From assembly GCA_049680365.1 (NCBI GenBank), contig JBAUHQ010000218.1:1-54746 (forward strand): a DNA stretch of 54,746 nucleotides. Direction: 5' to 3'. The position numbers and the translations under genes were made by a program. This DNA is from K23-9 sp049680365 (GTDB lineage: Bacteria; Planctomycetota; Planctomycetia; Pirellulales; Pirellulaceae). This document shows, piece after piece, positions 1 through 9,018 of this stretch (position 1 is the stretch's first letter; the number at the start of each line of letters is the position of its first letter). The notes under the pieces were generated by a model. It searched no databases, was not told where the DNA came from, and saw only the letters and a list, made by a program, of their open reading frames with translations.

Positions 1-2
1 TG

Positions 3-1490
3 TTTGGAGGCATCACTTCGGCGATCGTGATCAATGCGCAAAAGGGTCGCGAACAAGAGGCTCGCAAGTCGGCCGAGACATTCGCCGAGTTGGCGGAGCA
101 GAATAAGATTCTTGCCAATGACCAAGCCGAACTGGCACTCAATACCAACCGCGTTGTGTTGTACAAAACAAAAAGCTTCTTTGATGAGCATCCAGAACTG
201 ATACCACTTCGCAAATCGATGCTTGATTCAATCGTCACGGATATCGAAAAAATCCACGAGGATCGGTATAGCGATGGCTCAACGGACACGCTTCGCGCGG
301 CAGCGACAAATCAACTCGGCCGCGTGTATTTAAATACGGGGAACTACGAGCGAGCGATCAAATCCCTCTTGGCGGCGGAAGCACAGCTAACGAAGTTGAA
401 TAAGGATGGCAAACTTTCACGCGCTCGCGAAAGCCAAATGGACTTGGGAATCGCGATCGGCGACACGTATCGCGAGATGGGTGATTTACAAAAAGCCGAA
501 AGTCGATTCTTGCGTGTCTTAAAGCAGCGCCAGGACTATTTCGATGGTGCGTTGACGGTCAAGCCGATCATGAAACAGCAGGGCATGGCCGAGGTTTGGG
601 GCCGACTGCAAAAGATCTATCAAGATATGGGCAAGCCGGATTTGATGCTGAAATATGCATTGCTTAGTACCGAAGCCCGCCGAGCATGGCATCGAGCACA
701 CCCACAAAGTTTGCTGGCGATGGAAGAATTGGCTGGAGCGTTGGGCGAATTGAGTGTTGCTTACGAGACTCGTGGTGATCTGGATGAAATGATGGACGTC
801 AGTGGTGAGATGCTGACGCTAAATTCAGTCATTTCCAGCAACAAATCTGATATGCGAACGCTTCACAATACAGCTACAAGCCAAAAGAAGTTGGGACGTC
901 AAGCTTTGGTGATGGGCAAAAACGAACAAGCGTTTGAAGTGCTTGTTGAAGCAACCAACACGTTCGAACGATTGCTTGAAATCGCCGAGGACAATCAGAA
1001 GACAAATACTCAGGCCGCCGACGCCTATTACTATTTCGGATTGGCCCAAAGTCTCATTGGGAAAGATTCCAAAAAGAGTTTCCAGCGAGCGGCTGAAATT
1101 CAAGAACAAGTGGTGGAAAAGTCAAACAATATTCGAACGCAAGGCATGTTGCTAAAGATTTATGCTCGTGGAGGCATGGTCGATCAGGCGAAGCCGCTTT
1201 TAAGTCAGATCGCTGCGAAACCCGAAAGCGATCAGAACTGTGGTTATGCTGCCGTGTCATACGCGTTATTAGCCCAACACCTATCCGGTTCAGAACGTGA
1301 CGACGCCACTGAAAAAGCCATCGATTTCACGCGTCGGCTGATTCAACACGGCTACCACGGTTTTGAATCGATGCGTCGTACCGACCTGGATTTTCGACCT
1401 CTGCAAGACAACCAAGCTTACTTGAGCATGCTTGACCAAGAGCAAGCCAAAGTCGAAGCTGCTGCCGCGACGAACACCAAGCAAAAGTAG
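3..1490 (+). CDS. C-terminal part of a TPR protein, probably a Ser/Thr protein kinase tail (5' end outside window)
   Basis: The frame is open from the first bases, so the gene begins upstream; a GTG at 27 exists but the hydrophobic residues before it (FGGITSAIVI) look like the end of a membrane helix. After this comes a charged, coiled-coil-like stretch (roughly residues 10-50) and then repeated helical pairs resembling tetratricopeptide repeats (TNQLGRVYLNTGNYERAIKS, DTYREMGDLQKAESRFLRVL and later units). Membrane helix, coiled coil and TPRs is the usual layout after the catalytic domain of planctomycete Ser/Thr kinases. The C-terminus (GYHGFESMRRTDLDFRPLQD) also matches the usual end of those proteins. 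The kinase domain itself is not in the window, so its presence is an inference. Confidence 0.7.
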   Translation, partial: FGGITSAIVINAQKGREQEARKSAETFAELAEQNKILANDQAELALNTNRVVLYKTKSFFDEHPELIPLRKSMLDSIVTDIEKIHEDRYSDGSTDTLRAAATNQLGRVYLNTGNYERAIKSLLAAEAQLTKLNKDGKLSRARESQMDLGIAIGDTYREMGDLQKAESRFLRVLKQRQDYFDGALTVKPIMKQQGMAEVWGRLQKIYQDMGKPDLMLKYALLSTEARRAWHRAHPQSLLAMEELAGALGELSVAYETRGDLDEMMDVSGEMLTLNSVISSNKSDMRTLHNTATSQKKLGRQALVMGKNEQAFEVLVEATNTFERLLEIAEDNQKTNTQAADAYYYFGLAQSLIGKDSKKSFQRAAEIQEQVVEKSNNIRTQGMLLKIYARGGMVDQAKPLLSQIAAKPESDQNCGYAAVSYALLAQHLSGSERDDATEKAIDFTRRLIQHGYHGFESMRRTDLDFRPLQDNQAYLSMLDQEQAKVEAAAATNTKQK

Positions 1491-1519
1491 TTAGACCAAA
1501 CGACACAGGATAGAACTCC

Positions 1520-2386
1520 GTGATTTTATTGCTTGGAGGAAGTGGCTTTATCGGATCTGCGTTTCGTCGTCGCTTTGACGAAGACGGTCTGCAATACCGA
1601 AGCATCTCGCGATCGCAATGTAACTATGCTGACCGAGATCAATTGATCGATTTGATTCGCGGGCAGCGACCGACATTTTTGATCAATGCGGCTGGTTACA
1701 CGGGCAAGCCAAATGTCGACACATGCGAAATTCAAAAAGCGGATTGCTTGACGGGCAATGCCGTGCTCCCAGGTGTTATTCGGCAAGCTTGCGAGGAGAT
1801 GGAATTGCCGTGGGGGCATGTTTCGTCCGGCTGCATCTATACAGGCACGCGAGGTGACGGAAATGGGTTCACCGAAAGTGACACGCCGAATTTCTCGTTT
1901 CGTAGTCCGCCGTGCAGTTTCTATTCGGGATGCAAAGCGCTGGGTGAGGAGTGCTTGCAAGGAACCGAGAACGTTTACATTTGGCGGTTGCGAATCCCAT
2001 TTGACGCTCATGATTCGCATCGGAACTATCTATCGAAGCTCCAACGATATGATCGTATTTTGGATGTGACCAATTCGATCAGCCATTTGGGTGAATTCGT
2101 GTCTGCTTGTTTGCAGTCGTGGCAGAGGCGAATTGAACCAGGCATCTACAACGTGGTGAATCCTGGATCAGTCAGCACGCGCGAAGTTTGCCAGATGATT
2201 CAGCAACATCTTCTACCGCAGAAAAAGTTCCAGTTCTTTGACGATGAAGCGGAGTTTATGCGAACGGCCGCATGCACGCCGCGATCGAGTTGTGTTTTGT
2301 CGAGCGCAAAGATCACAGGGGCTGGAATTCATTTGAGGGAAGTCCACGAAGCCATCCAACACGCACTGAAAAACTGGACAACTTAG
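1520..2386 (+). CDS. NAD(P)-dependent sugar-nucleotide reductase/epimerase, RmlD-like
   Basis: A short-chain-dehydrogenase fold of the extended type. The Rossmann glycine motif GGSGFIG lies at residues 6-12, NAAGY at 56-60, a serine in the VSSGCIY segment at about 103, and the catalytic YxxxK as Y135/K139. This fits dTDP-4-dehydrorhamnose reductase (RmlD) and related NAD-dependent epimerases acting on nucleotide sugars in the cytoplasm. The 288-residue length is normal for RmlD. The start is a GTG with an AGGA about eight bases upstream. It lies 29 bp after the TPR gene and converges on a glycosyltransferase-like gene, which suggests a role in surface glycan synthesis. The exact sugar substrate cannot be read from the sequence. 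Confidence 0.75.
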   Translation: MILLLGGSGFIGSAFRRRFDEDGLQYRSISRSQCNYADRDQLIDLIRGQRPTFLINAAGYTGKPNVDTCEIQKADCLTGNAVLPGVIRQACEEMELPWGHVSSGCIYTGTRGDGNGFTESDTPNFSFRSPPCSFYSGCKALGEECLQGTENVYIWRLRIPFDAHDSHRNYLSKLQRYDRILDVTNSISHLGEFVSACLQSWQRRIEPGIYNVVNPGSVSTREVCQMIQQHLLPQKKFQFFDDEAEFMRTAACTPRSSCVLSSAKITGAGIHLREVHEAIQHALKNWTT

Positions 2387-2425
2387 ATACGCTGTTAGCG
2401 CGGTCTTTGTTACGAGCCGCGGTGC

Positions 2426-3292
2426 CTACGGTATTCGCACTAGGCTCAGGAAACGATCGCCGTGATGTTGGATCTCTAGAAAATTCGCGTTCTCGGGAGC
2501 GGGCTTGTAGATTTGAAATGTCTTCATCATGCCCAGGGTGGCGGCGCTTTCCAAAGGACTGACGAAGGCGTCTGTCTTTTCGCCAAAGTGCGGCTGGTTG
2601 ATCCAGTTCTTCATCTGTTCCGCATTCAGGAAAAAACAACCCGAGTGTGGGTTGAGCGGACGAACAAATCGAATGGATTTACCCATCACGGTGCTACGAA
2701 GCTCTGGCTCTTGAGTGATGTCATGAAATCGCTCGGTCACATGCTTGGACAGATCGCCATCGATGTAGCATTTCTTGTAAGCAAGGTTATCGCCGTATTC
2801 AAAACGGTTCGGCAACAAAACTTTGTTGTTGTCGACGTGGCCGTTGAACCACTTCAATTTGTCAAACAGCCAAGGGTCGCTCAGGATCAGGTCGTCTTCC
2901 AAGAAACCGTAGTAATCGTAGTTTCCCCAGCGATCACGAAGGACGTTGTGACAATGAAACCCCAAGTGCATGGGATCATCATCCACGGAAAACGGCTGGC
3001 AAACTGTGGCAGGAAAATCAGCTTCCTTCAAAAGATGATCTTCACCGCTAACAACCAAAACTACATGAACTTCGTGTCGTGATTGGGTGTTGGCAGGCAG
3101 CGTGCGACGCTGAGCTTGATGAATGATCGCTTGCGAAGCACCAAACGATTGGTGTAACCGATAGACACACGATTGAATCGCTTGCAAGCGTGTCGCCGCG
3201 GTTGAACGCTGCGACGCGTGTTTGCCTGATTGTTGTTCGTCAATATTCTTCGGGCCGCCGAAAAAGTGCGGGATCGTGAAGAGTAGTTTCAT
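2426..3292 (-). CDS. glycosyltransferase-like protein (GT-A type DxD-like motif)
   Basis: The N-terminus (MKLLFTIPHFFGG) is typical of glycosyltransferases. The centre carries FLEDDLIL (E132-D133-D134), which resembles the metal-binding acidic motif of GT-A enzymes, followed by aromatic segments (WLFDKLKWFN). The C-terminal half has PHSGCFFLNAEQM, as in donor/acceptor-binding regions. No signal peptide is seen, so it is probably cytoplasmic. It converges with the RmlD-like reductase 39 bp away, in keeping with a sugar-related pair. Family assignment is tentative because the motif is short and I could not search. Confidence 0.55.
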   Translation of the reverse strand: MKLLFTIPHFFGGPKNIDEQQSGKHASQRSTAATRLQAIQSCVYRLHQSFGASQAIIHQAQRRTLPANTQSRHEVHVVLVVSGEDHLLKEADFPATVCQPFSVDDDPMHLGFHCHNVLRDRWGNYDYYGFLEDDLILSDPWLFDKLKWFNGHVDNNKVLLPNRFEYGDNLAYKKCYIDGDLSKHVTERFHDITQEPELRSTVMGKSIRFVRPLNPHSGCFFLNAEQMKNWINQPHFGEKTDAFVSPLESAATLGMMKTFQIYKPAPENANFLEIQHHGDRFLSLVRIP

Positions 3293-3387
3293 GACGAAAG
3301 TTCAAAGTATCGGCCGCCGAGTGAATCGCCGAAAGTCTTAGTGACTTCCGCTACCACCCAACTCTAAAGTTAACCCTGGTTGAAGCA

Positions 3388-6300
3388 CTAGGCCAGATTC
3401 GTAACCCGCAATGTGAACAAATAGCCGCCGTTTTCGAGCGACTGATTGAGGATGGATTCCGGCGAAACGTTTTCGATGGCGATTTTGTAGTCGCCAACCG
3501 TGATTGCATCGTTGTGTCCTGCGCGGAACGTCAGCGTTGGAAGCGTTGTCTCACCGGACAGTTGCACTTCCAACTCGACTCGCACTTGACCTTCCCAGAC
3601 GCAAGTCGTACCTGCGGGGCATCTCGAATCTTCGATGACGTTGATGGGTGAGACACGCAGCATGTCGGATGGAATCGCTGCTTGACCCACTTGGTTCAGT
3701 CGAATTTCGAAGGGTTGGTCCAACGAGAATTCAATGCTTTGGGAATCATTTGTGGTGCGAGAGTCAGCGATGCGATTAATGACTTGCAAAATGTCATCCG
3801 GCGTGATGTGTTTGTCGCCATTGGAATCGCTAAAGAAGTGATGATCGCGAATCGTATTTTCAATCAACGCTTCGATGGACTCGGTGTCGGTGGATCCGAA
3901 ATCGGAAATGGTGTTGATGACATTCAAGATATCGCGTGGCGTCAACTTGCCATCGTCATTGATATCGAAGCGGTTACGGGCATTTTGCCAAATTAAATCG
4001 GGATCGATCGTCGTGATCGCGTTGATTAGCGTGCCGGCTTCGTCTCTTGCCGTGTATTGCACGCGATTTGGTGATAACCGTCCTACTTTCGGTGTAAATC
4101 GCAGCCGGTTGCCGTCCAAGGTGACGAAGCCTTCTCCATCGACCAACTCGGCAGCCAAAATTTCGATGGTTGAATCAACACCGGTCATATCGTTTTCAAC
4201 AACATCGACGGTCACTTCTTCGTCAACGTTGGTTTCAAAAAAGTCATCAGCTCCTTGTCGTTCAAAGTCTAGGGCAGCGATCACGCCACCGGGCTGCGTC
4301 AGATGCGTGACCTTGAGTTCGTCTTGTGAAAGCGAGTACAGGTACTCGCCCACCCTCATTGCGCGGTCGGCTCGGGAATCGAACAAAATGTTGTCGATGG
4401 TCGAAATGCCTTCTTCGGCATCGATGCGGAATGTGGCGACGGCCGATTTTTCAGATGAGATGAATATCGGTGCATTGGGGTCATCGTCGCCAGTGTTGCT
4501 TCCGAAATAATTCTGGCTGTAGTACGGCAACGCCAAGATACCTTCGTTGGCAAAATAGCTGATCGCGTGATGATCGCTAATGTTGAATGCGTCACCTTCG
4601 GCGAACGGCGAGAATGTACTTCGGCCACCGTCGAACAAGTAGCGATCTTGCAAGACGGGGTTTGCCATGTTGCTGACGTTGAACAGCGAAACCGTCAAGC
4701 CTTCGTAGAGGCCCGTCTCAGGATTCGCATCACGCCCTACGCCGATCACGTGTTGGTCACTGACCACGTGAAGGTACTGAGAATAGCCTGGAACTTTCAA
4801 TTCGCCTTTGACTTGGGGATCGGTTGGGTCGGACAAGTCCAGTACGAACAGTGGATCGACACGGCGGAACGTCACGACGTAGCCACGGTCGCCAGCAAAA
4901 CGTACGGCATAGATGCTCTCACCAGGAGCCAGTCCGGTGGTTGCACCGATGATGTTCATATCGGCGTCGGTTTGTTGCAGCACGTAAACGCTGCTACCTA
5001 GTTCATCATTCGGATTGGCACGCCATGTGTTTTCTGTGGCGATGCGAAGCGACCCATCATGTTCGTCTAGCGAAAAACTGTTCTTGAGCGTACCCGGAAC
5101 TTTTCCGCCAGCCGCGAGGTCGACGCTGCCGTCGGCTTGCAGTTCATACCGATCAATCTGGGTGCTGATGGTGGGAGGCTCAGGTATGAAGTCGATCGCA
5201 TCAATGACTGGCCAGTCCGATTGGTAATCTGTTTGCGTGATATAGATGGACAGTGGCGTGACCAGAACGGTAGAACCGCCTTGGTTGATATCCCAATCGA
5301 TTGCTCCGCCCACATCGCTGGTTGTATCGAATGTCAGAATGTTCAGCCAATGGCCATCGGGGATACCTGTTGCCAACGGGTCGACTGCGAAGACGGGTTC
5401 GCCGATCGGGTTACCATCACCATCAAATACTTGTTGCGACGGCATTGCCGCGGTCAGCAACGAATCGCTGACGCGGTCTAAATATTGCCTCGCGGTTTCA
5501 TAGAACGAAAACTCGTCGTTATCACTTGCGATGGTTCCCAAGTCTGGAACCGAGTTTCCGTATTGATCGGTAAAGACGTACAGCGAATCGGCAACCCGGC
5601 GAGCTTGTTTGAATTGACCATCGACTAGCGTGGTCGATATCGTTCGCACATCGGTTGCATCGCTGACGTCCAATGTGCTGACAACGGTTTGTGAGTCTCG
5701 CTGGCCAATCACGGTCAGTCGTTGGTCGTGCAGGTCAAGCGAGAGGACTTTGTCGGCGAAGATTTCTCGCGACACAATTGTCGGGCTACTGGGCGTTCGA
5801 ATGTCGATCACGGTCAACATGTTTTCGCCAGCCGATTCGGTGACACCGGTCAGGCCATCGTCAAAGAACCGTGGGATCCCGATCCAAGGAAAAATATCCC
5901 AGCCCATCCAGCCATTGTGCTCGGGCGTCGACAACACAAACAAGAATTCACCGTCGGTCTTGATCCGATCCGATTCGTCGACATCGGCAAGTTGGTTATT
6001 TGTTCCCGAAGTGTTTTCGTTTGGGGCGGCAGTAGGAACTGCAAGATCCGTGTCTGCCAGGGCGTACACAAAGTGATCACGATAGTAGTAGCCCGCATTC
6101 ACGCCGGAGCCAAACGCGTATTGGTGCCGATTGACGGCACGCTCGATCAATTGCTGCTGAAGCTGTTCCGGCCAAAGGGATTCGTTTGGTTCGTCATCGA
6201 CGCGGATCAGCGCGGTACCTGTTGCGGTGTAACCATCGCGATCAATGGCGGTGTACTGAATCGTTTCGACGCCCGAGAAACCAGCGGTTGGCGTATAGAT

Positions 6301-6921
6301 CAGGTTTTTTCCAGCCGCGTCGACTTCTACCAAAATACCATCGCCAGCGCTGACGGATTGAACGGTCAACTCAGATCTTTGACCAATGTAGTTGGCATTG
6401 ATCGTATCGTTGGTCAAAACATCCAGCACTAGTCGTTCCGATGAACCAGCATCGATCGAATACCAATCATCCACTGCCAGCAGAGGTTCGACCACGTTGA
6501 CGGCGAACTGAATTTCTTGATTTGGCGTTCGGGTGACAGAATCGCCATTAGTCGCGACGGGGTCGATCGCAGCAAATTCGATCGTGACCACATCAATGCC
6601 AACGAACCCTGGTTCGGGCTGATACGTGACACGATGTTGTTGCTCCGGATCAATTGAAACGATACCCGATCCAGCTTGAACAACTCCGACGGGAACCAGT
6701 TCTTTAAATTCGCCATCAACGTAGTTGTTACGTCGCACGTTCAGTTCGACCGGTGCCGATTCGTCTCGTCGGACGGTGAACTCATTGCCGAAAGTTGGGT
6801 AGAAATCGACGAACGTTGTCAGCAGCTGGCGAGACTCCAAGCTCTCCAATCGGGAACGTCTCCGACGAAGCCGCGCGGCGGACTGGCGGTTAGTCTGCTT
6901 TTGACGAGTCATTCGATTCAT
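3388..6921 (-). CDS. giant secreted beta-propeller protein with dockerin-type repeats
   Basis: An 1177-residue extracellular protein. The Arg-rich N-terminus carries RLESLESRQLL (about 24-34), a motif shared by planctomycete extracellular proteins and probably an export signal. Residues 36-245 hold two cadherin/Ig-like beta domains (GFVGIDVVTIEF, GFSGVETIQYTA). Residues 277-870 match the secreted beta-propeller family, including its hallmark NNQLADVDESDRIKTDG. A third Ig-like domain follows (about 890-960). Two dockerin-like EF-hand loops come next (DINDDGKLTPRDIL and DSNGDKHITPDDIL, about 979-1050). The last ~110 residues include SRCPAGTTCVWEGQVRVELE, a small domain with two close cysteines seen at the ends of some bacterial surface proteins. 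No C-terminal membrane anchor is visible. The gene stands alone. The role is unknown; adhesion or complex assembly is an inference from the domains. Confidence 0.85.
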   Translation of the reverse strand: MNRMTRQKQTNRQSAARLRRRRSRLESLESRQLLTTFVDFYPTFGNEFTVRRDESAPVELNVRRNNYVDGEFKELVPVGVVQAGSGIVSIDPEQQHRVTYQPEPGFVGIDVVTIEFAAIDPVATNGDSVTRTPNQEIQFAVNVVEPLLAVDDWYSIDAGSSERLVLDVLTNDTINANYIGQRSELTVQSVSAGDGILVEVDAAGKNLIYTPTAGFSGVETIQYTAIDRDGYTATGTALIRVDDEPNESLWPEQLQQQLIERAVNRHQYAFGSGVNAGYYYRDHFVYALADTDLAVPTAAPNENTSGTNNQLADVDESDRIKTDGEFLFVLSTPEHNGWMGWDIFPWIGIPRFFDDGLTGVTESAGENMLTVIDIRTPSSPTIVSREIFADKVLSLDLHDQRLTVIGQRDSQTVVSTLDVSDATDVRTISTTLVDGQFKQARRVADSLYVFTDQYGNSVPDLGTIASDNDEFSFYETARQYLDRVSDSLLTAAMPSQQVFDGDGNPIGEPVFAVDPLATGIPDGHWLNILTFDTTSDVGGAIDWDINQGGSTVLVTPLSIYITQTDYQSDWPVIDAIDFIPEPPTISTQIDRYELQADGSVDLAAGGKVPGTLKNSFSLDEHDGSLRIATENTWRANPNDELGSSVYVLQQTDADMNIIGATTGLAPGESIYAVRFAGDRGYVVTFRRVDPLFVLDLSDPTDPQVKGELKVPGYSQYLHVVSDQHVIGVGRDANPETGLYEGLTVSLFNVSNMANPVLQDRYLFDGGRSTFSPFAEGDAFNISDHHAISYFANEGILALPYYSQNYFGSNTGDDDPNAPIFISSEKSAVATFRIDAEEGISTIDNILFDSRADRAMRVGEYLYSLSQDELKVTHLTQPGGVIAALDFERQGADDFFETNVDEEVTVDVVENDMTGVDSTIEILAAELVDGEGFVTLDGNRLRFTPKVGRLSPNRVQYTARDEAGTLINAITTIDPDLIWQNARNRFDINDDGKLTPRDILNVINTISDFGSTDTESIEALIENTIRDHHFFSDSNGDKHITPDDILQVINRIADSRTTNDSQSIEFSLDQPFEIRLNQVGQAAIPSDMLRVSPINVIEDSRCPAGTTCVWEGQVRVELEVQLSGETTLPTLTFRAGHNDAITVGDYKIAIENVSPESILNQSLENGGYLFTLRVTNLA

Positions 6922-7493
6922 AGCAGCGGAACGGGAATGAGTGCAAAGAAAGAGTGTGATGGCAAGCGAACCCTCTAATTTTCGACGCTGCGACGTGTGT
7001 TCGCAATCCTAATGTGGCGGGTTTATCGCAATGGTTTAGACAGTTCTTGGAATAAAGTCACCACATTCGGGGGATTTTTATCTTCCTACCCCCTAATCCT
7101 CCTACCTTTCAATCTACGCCAACGGCACATGCTTTGAACGTAAGTGAGGGGGCGGATCTCGCGGTCGACTAGGTAGGAAAATTTGGGGGTAGGAAAATTG
7201 AAATTGAAAGTGGCGATTCGGTGTCGGCGCTCACCGAGAAGTATCGTGACTTAGCTTAATTTGCTTGATTTGTTCACTGGGTTTGGTCGTGATGCTCACA
7301 ATGGTTTAGGAGGCGAAACGGCTGCAATGGGCACTTAGACGAGAGACACGGTGATTTGGCACCAAAAAAATCGTATTTTCGGCGATTCTACGGGTATCCT
7401 GCACAGCTAGTTTGCTTCACGGCATAATGCACGACCGGATCGATTTGTCCGCTGTCGTCTGTTTAAGCTAATTTCCGTCTCCGAGTCCCATTC
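6922..7493. other. intergenic region between divergent genes
   Basis: 572 bp between the minus-strand beta-propeller gene and the plus-strand radical SAM gene, so it must hold both promoters. No convincing ORF is present. The middle contains an imperfect inverted repeat (separate entry). I could not assign -10/-35 boxes with confidence. Confidence 0.6.
7081..7208. repeat. imperfect inverted repeat rich in CCTACC / GGTAGG
   Basis: The left arm (7081-7113) contains TTCCTACCCCC and CCTCCTACC. The right arm (7170-7208) contains TAGGTAGGAAAATT and GGGGGTAGGAAAATTG, which is close to the reverse complement of the left. The spacer is about 56 bases. GGTAGGAAAA-type phrases are, from memory, frequent between genes in Rhodopirellula-like genomes, so this is probably one copy of an interspersed element. 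Confidence 0.6.
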
Positions 7494-8768
7494 ATGTACC
7501 TCCGTCTAGCTCGCCGATTTATCACCGAAACCGACAAGCGGCTGTTGGCCAAAGCGGTTTGGATGCTGGGTGTGAAGGGGTTATTGAGTGTTCACAAGCA
7601 CAAGCGACGGTTGAAACGTGGCGAGTTCTTTCCGCCGTTTCTGTACATGTCGGTCATCAATAGTTGCAATCTGCGTTGCCAAGGTTGCTGGGTCGATGTC
7701 GCCGAAAAACAACATCGCATCGAACTGGATGCCGCCAACAAAACCATCGCCCAGGCTAAAGCGATGGGTAACAGCTTCTTTGGGATTTTGGGCGGCGAAC
7801 CGTTCATGCACAAAGACTTAATGAAAATTTTCGAGCAAAATCGCGACGTTTATTTTCAAGTGTTCACCAACGGGCATTTCATCACCGACGAAGTCGCGCA
7901 AAAACTGCGCGAGTACGGAAATGTGACGCCACTGATCAGCGTCGAAGGCAGCGAGATCATCAGCGATACCCGGCGCGGTCGCGGCGGTGTGCTGAGCCAG
8001 ACAATGAAAGGACTAGAAACGGCTTTGAAGCACAATTTGCTGGTCGGCGTCTGCACAAGCGTTTGCAAATCCAATATCGATGACTTGGTCAACGACAAAT
8101 GGGTCGATCGATTGATTGACATGGGGGTGATGTATTGTTGGTTCCACATCTACCGGCCCGTCGGTCCGGAGCCGAATCAGCAGTTGGCTCTATCGAGTGA
8201 CGAACAACGCCGCGTCCGGCAATTCGTTGTTGACACAAGAGCCACAAAACCCATCGTCGTCATCGACGCCTACCACGACGATGCGGGCAACGCGCTGTGC
8301 CCCGCCGCCACCGGCTTTACGCATCACGTTGGACCTTGGGGCGATATCGAACCGTGTCCAGTCATTCAACTGGCCACCGAGTCGATTCACGACGAACGCC
8401 CGCTGGCCGAGACATTTAATGATTCGGAATTTCTGAAAGACTTCCGCGAGCTAACTGCTCAGCACACACGCGGCTGCGTGATCATGGAGCGACCGGACTT
8501 GTTGATCGATTTGGCCAACAAACACGGCGCGAGAGACACGACCGTCCGAGGAGCCGTCATCAAAGAACTGGAAAACGTCGTCCCTCGCCGCAGCCAGTTC
8601 CAACCCGGAGAGGAAATCCCCGAACGAAGTTTCGTCTATCGCTGGGCAAAAAAATACGCCTTCAACGATTTCGGCACCTACACCAAGCACTTTGATCTAT
8701 CGAAGTACCACGATCCGGACAAGGACGAGCCAGTCGTGGAAAACAGCTTGCCAGTATTGCAGGACTGA
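7494..8768 (+). CDS. radical SAM protein with SPASM-like C-terminal cysteines
   Basis: The radical SAM cluster motif is CNLRCQGC (C58, C62, C65, spacing CxxxCxxC), followed by the GGEP motif at about 99-102, both diagnostic of this superfamily, which uses a 4Fe-4S cluster to cleave S-adenosylmethionine. The C-terminal part has further cysteines (ALCPAATG, GDIEPCPV, TRGCVIM) resembling a SPASM-type auxiliary cluster region, common in enzymes that modify peptides or other small substrates. At 424 residues it is long enough for both. ATG at 7494. It stands alone on the plus strand, with no peptide substrate gene recognised nearby, so the substrate is unknown. No signal peptide; cytoplasmic. Confidence 0.8.
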   Translation: MYLRLARRFITETDKRLLAKAVWMLGVKGLLSVHKHKRRLKRGEFFPPFLYMSVINSCNLRCQGCWVDVAEKQHRIELDAANKTIAQAKAMGNSFFGILGGEPFMHKDLMKIFEQNRDVYFQVFTNGHFITDEVAQKLREYGNVTPLISVEGSEIISDTRRGRGGVLSQTMKGLETALKHNLLVGVCTSVCKSNIDDLVNDKWVDRLIDMGVMYCWFHIYRPVGPEPNQQLALSSDEQRRVRQFVVDTRATKPIVVIDAYHDDAGNALCPAATGFTHHVGPWGDIEPCPVIQLATESIHDERPLAETFNDSEFLKDFRELTAQHTRGCVIMERPDLLIDLANKHGARDTTVRGAVIKELENVVPRRSQFQPGEEIPERSFVYRWAKKYAFNDFGTYTKHFDLSKYHDPDKDEPVVENSLPVLQD

Positions 8769-8796
8769 ACTTGATGCCAAAGCGGGACCGTATTGG

Positions 8797-8958
8797 ATGA
8801 CAGGTAATGATTATCATGCCCAAGAAGAGATTGGCCGAACGCTAGGTCACGCATCGGAGCGAAAGCGTATCAATGACTATCTCTCGGGGTTTCGCGACAC
8901 GAATGATGACGATTTCATTGATGTTCTTGTTGGAACACGTCGATCGCGTGCAAACTAG
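8797..8958 (+). CDS. possible small hypothetical protein or gene fragment
   Basis: A 53-residue frame starting at an ATG with GGGA about ten bases upstream. The predicted protein is polar and acid-rich (HAQEEIGRTLGHASERK, DTNDDDFIDVL), not low complexity. The same frame stays open upstream into the end of the radical SAM gene, so it could also be the tail of a decayed gene. No family recognised. The 15-bp tandem repeat begins right after its stop. Confidence 0.3.
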   Translation: MTGNDYHAQEEIGRTLGHASERKRINDYLSGFRDTNDDDFIDVLVGTRRSRAN

Positions 8959-8959
8959 C

Positions 8960-9015
8960 TCTACACAAGCAAGTTCTACACAAGCAAGTTCTACACAAGC
9001 CAGTTCTACACAAGC
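8960..9015. repeat. short tandem repeat, 15-bp unit, about 3.7 copies
   Basis: The unit TCTACACAAGCAAGT occurs at 8960-8974 and 8975-8989, then with one change (CCAGT) at 8990-9004, and an 11-base partial copy at 9005-9015. It sits directly upstream of the 3' end of the next minus-strand gene. It has no spacers and is not CRISPR. Confidence 0.9.
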
Positions 9016-9018
9016 GTC

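Noticed and set aside
2272..3082. Plus-strand ORFs across the glycosyltransferase-like gene
   Set aside because: They are opposite a longer frame with a clear start and protein-like motifs.
8960..9015. CRISPR-like array
   Set aside because: The repeat is a simple tandem of 15 bases without spacers, and no cas genes are present.
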